Shown one piece after another: positions 35,385 through 43,139 of a stretch of 64,000 nt of DNA (its first letter is position 1; each line of letters starts with the position of its first letter). The stretch comes from Polaribacter sp. Q13 (lineage in GTDB: Bacteria > Bacteroidota > Bacteroidia > Flavobacteriales > Flavobacteriaceae), in the NCBI RefSeq assembly GCF_016858305.2, contig NZ_CP074436.1:3864001-3928000 (forward strand), written 5' to 3'. The position numbers were made by a program, and so were the translations under genes. The notes under the pieces were generated by a model. That model did not search any database, was not told the DNA's origin, and saw only the letters and a program-made list of their open reading frames with translations.

Positions 35385-36485
35385 TTGAAAAAAAAAAATA
35401 AAGTTTTTGTAGCTGTAACTAATGATATTTCAACAGATTATAGGGTGCATAAAATATGCAGTTATCTTATTAAATTAGGTTTCGATGTTGTTGTGTATGG
35501 TAGAGTTTTACCAAATACAATTACTGTAAAAAGAGCGTATACAATTATTAGAAAAAAACATTTTTTTAATAATAATTTTTTATTTTATGCAGAGTATAAT
35601 ATAAGACTTTTTTTTTATATCTTATTTAGAAAATTTAATTATATAGTATCTAATGATTTAGATACTTTACCTGCTTGTTTTTTTACTAGCAAGTTAAAAA
35701 ATATTGATTTAGTTTATGATAGTCACGAGCTTTTTTCTGAAGGACCAGAATTACAAGGTAGAGCATTTGTGCAGAATTTTTGGAGAAAATTAGAAGATTT
35801 TTTTTTACCGAGAATAAAAAAATCTTATACCGTTAGTCAATCTATAGCCGATTTTTATGATAAAAAATATCAGAATAAAATGGGTGTTATTAAAAATGTT
35901 CCTTTAAAGAATGCTTACTCTAATTTAAAAGAAGTAAAGTTTCCAACAGATAAAAGGACTATTCTGTATCAAGGAGTTTTAAATCCTGGTAGGGGAATTA
36001 AACCAATGATTAAGGCTTTAAAATATATAGATAACTTAGATTTAGTTATTATTGGTTATGGCAAAGTAGAACAAGAATTAAGAATGTTTGTTGCTAAAGA
36101 AAAAATGGACGAGAGAGTTCATTTTTTAGGTAGAATAGATAGAGGTAAGCTTATTAATTATACTAAGTTAGCAACTTTGGGTATGGTTTTAGAAGAGCCT
36201 TTAGGTTTAAGTTTTACGTATTCTTTACCAAATAAATTATTCGATTTTATTCATGCAGAAATTCCTATTATTGCGGGTAATATGCCAGAAATATCAAGAA
36301 TTATAAATGAATATAAAGTTGGTGTTACAGTAGAAGATTATTCTCCAGAAAAAATAGCTAGCAAAATTAATGAAGTATTAAACGATGCCGCTTTATTAAG
36401 CTCTATAAAAAAACATCAACAAGAAACAAAAGAAATACTTTGTTGGGAGATAGAATCTAAAAAATTAGATAATTACTTTAAATAA
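35385..36485 (+). CDS. glycosyltransferase family 4 protein
   Basis: 366 residues, apparently starting at a TTG (35385), since no ATG is available before NKVFVAVTNDISTDYRVHKI. The C-terminal GT-B Rossmann domain shows TILYQGVLNPGRGIKPMI, VIIGYG, RVHFLGRI and the sugar-nucleotide-binding LGLSFTYSLPNKLFDFIHAEIPIIAGNMPEI. It probably adds a sugar to a surface glycan. It ends 2-3 bases before the reading frame of the next glycosyltransferase, which is in the same frame. Confidence 0.85.
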   Translation: MKKKNKVFVAVTNDISTDYRVHKICSYLIKLGFDVVVYGRVLPNTITVKRAYTIIRKKHFFNNNFLFYAEYNIRLFFYILFRKFNYIVSNDLDTLPACFFTSKLKNIDLVYDSHELFSEGPELQGRAFVQNFWRKLEDFFLPRIKKSYTVSQSIADFYDKKYQNKMGVIKNVPLKNAYSNLKEVKFPTDKRTILYQGVLNPGRGIKPMIKALKYIDNLDLVIIGYGKVEQELRMFVAKEKMDERVHFLGRIDRGKLINYTKLATLGMVLEEPLGLSFTYSLPNKLFDFIHAEIPIIAGNMPEISRIINEYKVGVTVEDYSPEKIASKINEVLNDAALLSSIKKHQQETKEILCWEIESKKLDNYFK

Positions 36486-37211
36486 ATAGATATCAAACCG
36501 AAAATATCCATAATAATACCAGTTTTAAATAATCTTAAAGGATTAAAAAAAACGGTAAAAAGTATTCAAAATCAATCTTTAAATAATTTTGAAGTTTGGA
36601 TTATTGATGGTGGCTCTAAAACTAAAACTCAAGAATATTTAAAAACATTAAGACCACCTTTTAACTATATTTCTGAGAAAGATAAAGGGATTTATAATGC
36701 TATGAACAAAGGTGTTCTTAGATCTAAAGGAAAATGGTTGTATTTTTTAGGAAGTGGAGATTTATTAGCTTCTAATTGGGTTATAGAAAATTTATCAAAA
36801 GAATTGGACCTTAAATTTGATTTAATAATTGGTGAAATTAGTTACTGTTTTAAAACAATTAGTAAAAATTTTAAATCGAAATGGTCTTCTATAATGTGGG
36901 TGAAAAATACGGTTCATCATCAATCTATATTTTATAATAAAACTATTTTTAACGAAAATTTATATAACACAAATTATAAAATTTTGTCTGATTATGATTT
37001 TAATTTAAGCTTATTTGCTAACAAAAGTAAAGTTAAAACCGTATCTACTGTTATTGCTTTATGTGAACCTTATGGTGTTTCTAAAAACTATAATTGGTCA
37101 TTATATAAAGAAGAAATACTCTTAAAAACAAATAATTCTATTATTTTTTTAAAACCAATATTTTCAATTATTGCTTTACTTAAATTTTTAATTAGAAAAA
37201 TTGCTGGTTAG
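36486..37211 (+). CDS. glycosyltransferase family 2 protein with a non-standard start
   Basis: The coding frame opens directly after the TAA of the preceding gene: ATA GAT ATC AAA CCG, giving IDIKPKISIIIPVLNNL. This is a perfect GT2 N-terminus if the first codon is read as Met, continuing SIQNQSLNNFEVWIIDGGS and SEKDKGIYNAMNKGVLRSKG with a DxD-like LGSGD. No ATG, GTG or TTG occurs before residue 73 (36702), and a start there would remove the nucleotide-binding domain. So the gene either uses ATA, has lost its start by a G-to-A change, or was once fused in frame to the upstream GT4 gene. 241 residues in this reading; it ends with a hydrophobic segment (FLKPIFSIIALLKFLIRK). Confidence 0.75.
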   Translation: MDIKPKISIIIPVLNNLKGLKKTVKSIQNQSLNNFEVWIIDGGSKTKTQEYLKTLRPPFNYISEKDKGIYNAMNKGVLRSKGKWLYFLGSGDLLASNWVIENLSKELDLKFDLIIGEISYCFKTISKNFKSKWSSIMWVKNTVHHQSIFYNKTIFNENLYNTNYKILSDYDFNLSLFANKSKVKTVSTVIALCEPYGVSKNYNWSLYKEEILLKTNNSIIFLKPIFSIIALLKFLIRKIAG

Positions 37212-37541
37212 AGGATATTTGTTTATTTAAAAAAGTCAAATTTTGTGTACTACCAATACTTTAAGAACAGTGTTTTTTTAACTTAAGCATCTTATTAAAA
37301 CAATTTCGAATCCATTTTTTTGTAACGTACAGCAAACTTTATCAACACGTTGATCTGTTGATAAATCATTTGTAACAGTAACTATTATTTTTTTCAATGT
37401 TTAGCTTGTAATAAAAAACAAAAATATACTTTTAATTTTTTAATAGATTTTAAATTATAGTAAAAAAGAAAAGTAAAAGGCAAATTTGTATAATTGATAT
37501 TCTACAAAATCTATAAATAAAAATTAAGAGATTTATATTAA
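37212..37541. other. convergent intergenic region
   Basis: 330 bases between two convergent genes. The only structure I see is a 9-bp inverted repeat, TTTATCAAC (37338-37346) with GTTGATAAA (37357-37365), and A/T-rich dyads. No clean terminator and no gene. Confidence 0.4.
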
Positions 37542-38489
37542 TTATTTTGGCAAGATCTTCTTAATGTCTTCACCTAGTATTTTTGTAAATATCTCAGCTC
37601 CTTTTTTATTTAAATGTTGCGAATTATAGAAATAGTCGGTAGAATATACAAGGAAATTAGTTGAATAATCAATAAATGGTACATCATATTTTTTAGAAAT
37701 GCTGGTGTAGTATGAAATAATATCATCTTGATTTTTGATATACTTGTTGTATTTATAATAGGTAGGAGGGTAGATAAGTAAAATATTTATTTTATTCTTT
37801 TTACATTCAGCAATATAATTTTCAAATATTTTCATAGTTTCAGCATCCATTTTTATTACTGTCCCATTCTTATGGGTACTTGTAAATTTATCAAAAGAAT
37901 CAGTCCATTTTATATCTTGTTCAAAATAGCCTTTATATCCAGTTGGTTTTCTTAGTTCCAAACCAAAAAAACTAAAAAAGCCATCCATAATATTAAAAGG
38001 ACTTCCAGTATATTTGAAAAATGGAATATTATAATCTAAAAATGAAATTCCTTTATATTTTTTAGCTACTTTTTTAACCATATCCATATCTAAATAGGGC
38101 GTGAATGCCATATTTCCGGATATTTTTTCATTTTTAAACATATCAAAATCACCTACTAATTGAATCACTGTTTTTGGTTTCTTGTTATATTTTAAATATA
38201 GGTCATATTGCAATTTTTGATCAATAAATCCTGCTCCTGCTATTCCAAAGTTGTAAGAATTTACATTTAAAATAGAATCTATTAAGAAAGGTGATATTTG
38301 AAATAAGGCAATAGAACTTCCATTAATTATTAAATCAGAATTTAACTCACTATTGTATATTTTGGTTAAATTATTAAATGTATGAAAATGACTCTTTCTT
38401 AATCCTTTTGTAGCCGTATAGTCTAATAAATATAAAATGGAGATTATTATTAAGCAAAATAAAACCATTTTCCCGATAAATTTTTTCAT
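37542..38489 (-). CDS. membrane-anchored SGNH-type protein of the Dlt-like cluster
   Basis: 315 residues with one N-terminal membrane anchor and an extracytoplasmic domain. It shows the SGNH blocks LIINGSSIALFQIS (nucleophile Ser), NFGIAGAGF and the C-terminal YFYNSQHLNKKGAEIF with the catalytic His, so it is a likely acyl esterase or transferase partner. It follows the MBOAT gene after 12 bases. The arrangement matches DltD or AlgJ/AlgX-like proteins that pass acyl groups to a surface polymer. Confidence 0.78.
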   Translation of the reverse strand: MKKFIGKMVLFCLIIISILYLLDYTATKGLRKSHFHTFNNLTKIYNSELNSDLIINGSSIALFQISPFLIDSILNVNSYNFGIAGAGFIDQKLQYDLYLKYNKKPKTVIQLVGDFDMFKNEKISGNMAFTPYLDMDMVKKVAKKYKGISFLDYNIPFFKYTGSPFNIMDGFFSFFGLELRKPTGYKGYFEQDIKWTDSFDKFTSTHKNGTVIKMDAETMKIFENYIAECKKNKINILLIYPPTYYKYNKYIKNQDDIISYYTSISKKYDVPFIDYSTNFLVYSTDYFYNSQHLNKKGAEIFTKILGEDIKKILPK

Positions 38490-38501
38490 TTAATTTTTTG
38501 T

Positions 38502-39965
38502 TTAAAATTGAAAATAAATAAAATCTTGTTTTCCTCCCGCAAATATCATTATTGATATTATGATGATAATATAGATAGCCCAACGACTATATTTATTGCT
38601 GGTTTTTTCTAATTGAGATATAGCATATTCTTTTTCTCTACCAAACCATTCAATCAACATAAATATAATTATAAAAAAAATGATTGTAATAATTACACCT
38701 AAGTCATGATGATTAAACTTTGGTATCGTAAATAGGGAACTTGAAAAAATTTTGGAAAAATAGCTCCAAGATTGATTGATGTTGTCTGCTCTAAAAATTA
38801 TCAAACTTAAAGTCCAAAGTAAAAAAGTTACATTAATTTTATAAAAATCTTTTAATGATGGTAACCCATATTTATTTACTATCAATTTTTTCTTTTTAAA
38901 AATACTTCCTGTAAGAATTAAAGGAATAAAAAGTAAACCATGGTAAAGGCCATAAATAACAAATATCCAATTAGCTCCATGCCACAAACCAACTAACATA
39001 AAATTAATAATTATAGCTAGAATTATACCCCAATTACCAAAAGAACGAAACTTAAAATTTAATGGCATAAAAACATAATCTGTTAACCATGATGTTAAGG
39101 ATATATGCCAATTTCTCCAAAACTCTGCAATATTTCTTGAAAAATATGGATAATTAAAGTTTTTAGTAATTTGGAAACCTAGAATTTTACCAACTCCAAT
39201 AGCCATATGTGAGTACCCAGAAAAGTCGGTGTATATTTGATAACTATATAGAATTGCCATAAACAATAACATACTTCCTGATTGGTTAGGGATATCGCCC
39301 CAAACTCCATTAATATATACGGCCAAGTTATCTGCTATGACTACTTTTTGAAACAGACCCCAAAGTATTTGACGACAACCATCTACAACAAGGTTGTAAT
39401 TAAACGTTCGTTTACCTACAAGTTGAGGAATAAAATTATTAGGTCTGTCTATTGGGCCAGACAAAATTGTAGGAAAAAAGGCTACATAAGTTGCAAAGAT
39501 TACAAAATCTTTGGTTGGTTCAATTTGTCCTCTATGTACCTCAATAATATAACTAATAAGCTTAAAAGTGAAGAAGCTTATACCGAGAGGCATAATAATG
39601 TTGAAAGTTCCAATGTTTGATTTTAAACCGATAACGCTTAAAACAGACGAAAATGAATCAATAAAAAAATTGAAATACTTGAAATAAAATAAAAGTCCAA
39701 CACCTAATACTATCCCTAAAGTTGCTAATCTTGAAGACTTCTTTTCATTTTCTTCTGAGGTATATATTGCAATACCCAAAAAATAAATAAGTATGGTTGC
39801 AATTAAGAGGATTGGAATAATTTTCCAATTTACATATCCATAAAAGAAATAACTTGCTAGAAGTAGTAACCAATTTTGGTATTTGGTGCTCTCTTTAAAA
39901 ACAAAATAATATATAAAAAATACAGCAACAAAAAATATTATAAAAGTGAGAGAATTAAATATCAT
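38502..39965 (-). CDS. MBOAT-family O-acyltransferase (DltB/AlgI-like)
   Basis: 487 residues with about ten to twelve membrane segments. The MBOAT core reads DFSGYSHMAIGVGKILGF, NFNYPYFSRNIAEFWRNWHISLTSWLTDYVFMPL, and the catalytic histidine region GLWHGANWIFVIYGLYHG. Such proteins move an activated acyl group across the membrane to a sugar. It sits between the carrier protein and the SGNH protein, as dltB does between dltA/dltC and dltD. Confidence 0.92.
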   Translation of the reverse strand: MIFNSLTFIIFFVAVFFIYYFVFKESTKYQNWLLLLASYFFYGYVNWKIIPILLIATILIYFLGIAIYTSEENEKKSSRLATLGIVLGVGLLFYFKYFNFFIDSFSSVLSVIGLKSNIGTFNIIMPLGISFFTFKLISYIIEVHRGQIEPTKDFVIFATYVAFFPTILSGPIDRPNNFIPQLVGKRTFNYNLVVDGCRQILWGLFQKVVIADNLAVYINGVWGDIPNQSGSMLLFMAILYSYQIYTDFSGYSHMAIGVGKILGFQITKNFNYPYFSRNIAEFWRNWHISLTSWLTDYVFMPLNFKFRSFGNWGIILAIIINFMLVGLWHGANWIFVIYGLYHGLLFIPLILTGSIFKKKKLIVNKYGLPSLKDFYKINVTFLLWTLSLIIFRADNINQSWSYFSKIFSSSLFTIPKFNHHDLGVIITIIFFIIIFMLIEWFGREKEYAISQLEKTSNKYSRWAIYIIIIISIMIFAGGKQDFIYFQF

Positions 39966-39972
39966 ACCCTAA

Positions 39973-40215
39973 TTATTCTGTTTTTAGTACTAGAAGATCT
40001 ATCATATCTCCAACATTCTTCATTTTGTTTAAGTCTCTTAATTTAAACTTAATATTAAAAGTATTCTCCACTTCAACAATTAGTAACATGTGGCTTAAAG
40101 AATCCCAATTATCAACATCATTTGCCGTCATTGTCATATTAATTTCTAATTTGTCATCTTCAAAAACTTTTTTGAAGATAGCTTCAACTTCTTGTGTTGT
40201 TTTATTCTTATTCAT
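39973..40215 (-). CDS. acyl carrier protein of the Dlt-like cluster
   Basis: 80 residues with the phosphopantetheine-attachment serine in DNWDSLSHMLLIVEVENTF; an ACP/DltC-like carrier. It is followed within 8 bases by the MBOAT gene, which supports a role as donor of the group transferred by that protein. Confidence 0.9.
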   Translation of the reverse strand: MNKNKTTQEVEAIFKKVFEDDKLEINMTMTANDVDNWDSLSHMLLIVEVENTFNIKFKLRDLNKMKNVGDMIDLLVLKTE

Positions 40216-40439
40216 TATTTATTTTTCTTTAATTAGTGATAGCAACAATGTAGAGGGATTCTAGATTTTATTTTGTTTAAATTTAAGTGTATTGTTGAAT
40301 CCTCATTTAACTCTTTGTAATTCTGATTCCTTATACAGAGAACAGCTTCGTGTCTTTTAAGAAGTTTCCATCTGTATAATCTAGTATCATTTTTAAATAC
40401 TAATACACTAAAATTTATAGTTTAAGTTCATAATATTCA
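40216..40439. other. spacer between the carrier-protein and adenylation genes
   Basis: 224 bases. A leftward open frame without start codon (about 60 codons, ending at 40233) encodes a basic, protein-like stretch (for example RLYRWKLLKRHEAVLC), but I cannot assign it. No terminator is seen, so the genes on both sides may be co-transcribed. Confidence 0.3.
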
Positions 40440-41957
40440 TTATTTTATTAATAATTTTAATTTTAGTCTATCAATTTTCCCATTCGAGTTTAATGGAAAT
40501 TGATTCAAAAAATATAGTTTCGAAGGGAGCATATAAGGAGGCAATTTAGTTGACAAATAATTTTTTACATCATCACTAGACACTTCTGTACTTTCTATAA
40601 ACAATGCAAGTTCTGTATTGCCCGTTTTATTAGTATAGGATGTTGCTACTGCACTTACTCCGTTACAATAATCTCTAACCTTATATTCTATTTCTCCAAG
40701 TTCTATTCTATATCCCTGTATTTTTACCTGGTGATCAATTCTTCCATATAATAAAATATCTCCATCATGATCAAAATAACAAGAATCTCCAGTTCTATAA
40801 AACCTTAATTCCTTATCACTGTTTTTTATTTTTATAAAGGAATCTTTATTCTTTTCATCATTCTTCCAGTAACCCGGTGTAATTTGTTTTCCGGCTATAC
40901 ATAATTCGCCTTTTATTCCAGGCTTTTTCGTAATATCACCATCAATAAGAATTACAGCCTCTAAACCTTTCATGGCTTTACCAATAGAATACATTCCGTT
41001 TAAAGTTTTATTGCTAGCATCCCTAAGAATCTCATAATATGTACAATATATAGTAGCTTCCGTTGGTCCATAAAAATTAAATAATTGTGCATTTGGCACA
41101 CATAGTTTCCATTCATCTACTAATTCTACAGGGGAAGCTTCTGCCGTAAGAATATTATATCTCATACTAGGTATTTCAATTTCATCAAAATAAGGTCTAA
41201 GATATCTTAACATAGAAGGAGCCATAGCACCAAATGTAATTTTATGATCTTCTAATAGTCCGTATACATAGCTGAATTTTATTTGATCATGGGGTATGGT
41301 ATATGTACAAGCTCCTTTAGTTAGTGGAACTAAGAAAGACTGTACAGAAACATCAAATGTTAAATCAAAAGCTTGTAAACATCTATCTTTTTCGGTAATA
41401 TCAAATCCTATTTCAAAAAAAGATTTCATAAAAGCACCTACATTTTCTCGGGTAATAGAAACACCTTTAGGTTTCCCGGTACTTCCAGAGGTAAATAAGA
41501 TATATGCTAATTCACTATCTTCTATTTTATTTATTTCTAAATTATATTTAATAAATACTAAACCGGTTGTGTTTATTTTCCGAAACCCTTCATATTTGCT
41601 ATCCGATGAAGAGTCTAATATGAAGCTTATTTCTGCTTGACTAATTATTTCGAGATTCCTTTCAATTGGTTGATTAGGATGAAGAGGCACATATGCCAAA
41701 CCCTCTAACCAAATAGCAAATATTGAGGCATACGTTTCTAAATCGTCATTTACAACGATACCTATATTTTTAGAAACAATTTTTTGTTTTTGTAAACTAT
41801 CTCTAATTTTAGAAATTGTTTTAGCAAAGTATTCATACGTAAAAAACACTTCATTTATACAGAATGCATTTAAATCTTTATGAATCTGACTAATGAATGG
41901 CTCTATTACATAGTCATTAAAAATCATTTGCACCAGATCTTCTTTGTCTTTTTGCAT
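40440..41957 (-). CDS. amino-acid/acyl adenylation enzyme (DltA-like)
   Basis: 505 residues of the ANL superfamily. Motifs in order: the P-loop AYILFTSGSTGKPKGVSITREN, FNFYGPTEATIYCTYYEI, YRTGDSCYFDHDGDILLYGRIDHQVKIQGYRIELGEIE, and the C-terminal catalytic Lys in NSNGKIDRLKLKLL. It activates a carboxylate with ATP and loads the carrier protein. The residue specificity is not readable: it need not be D-Ala, as in DltA. It is the first gene of the leftward cluster and is preceded by a good promoter. Confidence 0.88.
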   Translation of the reverse strand: MQKDKEDLVQMIFNDYVIEPFISQIHKDLNAFCINEVFFTYEYFAKTISKIRDSLQKQKIVSKNIGIVVNDDLETYASIFAIWLEGLAYVPLHPNQPIERNLEIISQAEISFILDSSSDSKYEGFRKINTTGLVFIKYNLEINKIEDSELAYILFTSGSTGKPKGVSITRENVGAFMKSFFEIGFDITEKDRCLQAFDLTFDVSVQSFLVPLTKGACTYTIPHDQIKFSYVYGLLEDHKITFGAMAPSMLRYLRPYFDEIEIPSMRYNILTAEASPVELVDEWKLCVPNAQLFNFYGPTEATIYCTYYEILRDASNKTLNGMYSIGKAMKGLEAVILIDGDITKKPGIKGELCIAGKQITPGYWKNDEKNKDSFIKIKNSDKELRFYRTGDSCYFDHDGDILLYGRIDHQVKIQGYRIELGEIEYKVRDYCNGVSAVATSYTNKTGNTELALFIESTEVSSDDVKNYLSTKLPPYMLPSKLYFLNQFPLNSNGKIDRLKLKLLIK

Positions 41958-42133
41958 ATATTTTGTTTTCTATTAGGTGTAGCATTTTCTGTTAAGTTTG
42001 CTTTAAAATAGTTCAACTTATTGCGTTAGGTTACTGAATGAAGGGGGAGTTTTTTAATAGGGGGATATATTATCTTATTAAGGAGGTCGTAATTTTGTCA
42101 GTTAGGGATTTCTGAATAAAATTCAAAATTTCG

Positions 42134-42164
42134 CAAAAATACAAGAACCTTTAGATAAATCAAA
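42134..42164 (-). promoter_or_regulatory. promoter of the Dlt-like operon
   Basis: On the minus strand TTTG (42164-42161), 19 bases, TATTTTTG (42141-42134): both elements of the Bacteroidota promoter at the right spacing. It would give a 5' leader of about 170 bases before the adenylation gene. Confidence 0.7.
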
Positions 42165-42485
42165 TCTAGTAAATTTTTTAATACTATGTTAATTTTACCT
42201 TTTTTTTTATATAAAAAAAGGTACGTTTATACAATTTTCATATCTGAGTTAAAAGTATCTTTAATTTTTATTCGTTTTTGAATATAGTACTATAGAAGGA
42301 TTTGTGAATAAGAATTTATTAAATTTATATTGATGAAGTCTTCCTATTGCTAAGTACTTTATAAACAATTAAAGACTGAAATACATTTGTTAAACTGTAT
42401 TAATAATTTACTGAGAGGTTTATTATTTTATTTATAAAATATTCTAAATAAGAGTATAAATTATAAGTTTAGATTTAGATTATAA
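42165..42485. other. intergenic region, no gene seen
   Basis: A T/A-rich perfect dyad at about 42198-42224 (ACCTTTTTTT with AAAAAAAGGT) could be a weak terminator for either strand. Nothing else is recognisable up to the tmRNA terminator. Confidence 0.35.
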
Positions 42486-42520
42486 AAAATAAAACCCGTA
42501 AATCATTGATTTACGGGTTT
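42486..42520 (-). terminator. tmRNA terminator
   Basis: AAACCCGTAAAT (42492-42503) pairs perfectly with ATTTACGGGTTT (42509-42520), with A/T tracts on the left that read as T on the minus strand. It lies 5 bases past the 3' end of the tmRNA. Confidence 0.9.
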
Positions 42521-42525
42521 TTAAG

Positions 42526-42916
42526 TGGAGACGCCGAGAATCGAACTCGGGTCCAAACAAGCAGCCAAAAAGCTTTCTACATACTTAGTTCTTTCTTGGT
42601 TTTCGACCAAAAGCTGATTAAGAACAATCTGCTTTTAGCTTATCTTCTTTAGTTTCAGAAATTTGCCGAAGCTTCAAATTTCCTATATTTACTTTTACGA
42701 TATCCAAAAGTGAAACGCCGTAAATCAGGGCTTTCCGTGGACATAAAGCTTGCACACCTAGTGTGCCGAGGCCAATCCTACTATAGTTCGGATTAAGCAG
42801 CTAAAGCGTAGTTATCTTCGCCGTTTAAAAAGTTGAAATTAGGTTTTACGAGTGTTATTTCATAACTCGGTATGCTTACAAATTCACTGTCCTCGCTGTC
42901 AAAACCAGTCGTCCCC
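42526..42916 (-). ncRNA. ssrA: transfer-messenger RNA
   Basis: Read on the minus strand, the 5' end GGGGACGACTGG and the 3' end CGTCTCCA form the tRNA(Ala)-like acceptor stem. The T-arm GTTCGATTC (TpsiC) with CGAG...CTCG stem is just before the 3' end. The tag frame at 42822-42793 encodes GEDNYALAA and stop TAA. The CCA end is not encoded. tmRNA rescues stalled ribosomes with SmpB, which is not in this window. A structured RNA lies only 13 bases upstream. Confidence 0.96.
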
Positions 42917-42929
42917 GTTTTAATAGTTT

Positions 42930-43024
42930 GGGCGTTACCACGTAAAAAAACGTGGTCAGGCTTTCCGTTATATCTTTTTTAATTGAAAAAATTAAAAAAG
43001 GATGTCACTTCAATCCTTAACGCG
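42930..43024 (-). ncRNA. structured RNA directly upstream of ssrA (Flavo-1-like candidate)
   Basis: The minus-strand segment begins GCGTTAAGGATTGAAG and ends TAACGCCC; GCGTTA pairs with TAACGC to close the outside. Inside are GGATTGAAGTGACATCC (a small hairpin), a long A/T hairpin, GGAAAGCCTGACC and an ACCACG/CGTGGT-type hairpin. A second copy with the same ends (GCGTTAAGGATTGAA...GAAAGCCTG...ACGCCC) is at 57253-57374. The conserved ends resemble my memory of the Flavo-1 RNA family of Rfam; that identity is unchecked. It lies between a good -7 box and ssrA, so it is either a separate RNA or the 5' leader of pre-tmRNA. Confidence 0.65.
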
Positions 43025-43029
43025 GTCTG

Positions 43030-43037
43030 CAAAAGTA
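43030..43037 (-). promoter_or_regulatory. -7 box for the structured RNA and ssrA
   Basis: Minus-strand TACTTTTG, TAnnTTTG type. Starting 6-7 bases further would place +1 at the first bases of GCGTTAAGG, the edge of the structured RNA. Confidence 0.6.
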
Positions 43038-43139
43038 TAAAAAATACTGTTGCTTATCATCATAAATTCTAATATCTTCGAGCAAATATTATACCAATCC
43101 TGCTAAACTAGTTTAAGTAGGTCTAAAAATACTACTATT

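Noticed and set aside
36702..37211. Glycosyltransferase starting at the ATG of 36702
   Set aside because: The frame upstream continues with the complete donor-binding part of a GT2 enzyme up to the preceding stop, so this ATG is internal (encoded MNKG).
37338..37365. TTTATCAAC/GTTGATAAA dyad as an operator or terminator
   Set aside because: Nine A/T-rich base pairs with no T-run, between convergent genes with no regulator nearby; too weak to call.
40233..40424. Open frame of about 60 codons between the carrier-protein and adenylation genes
   Set aside because: It has no start codon and no recognisable domain; in AT-rich DNA such a frame can arise by chance.
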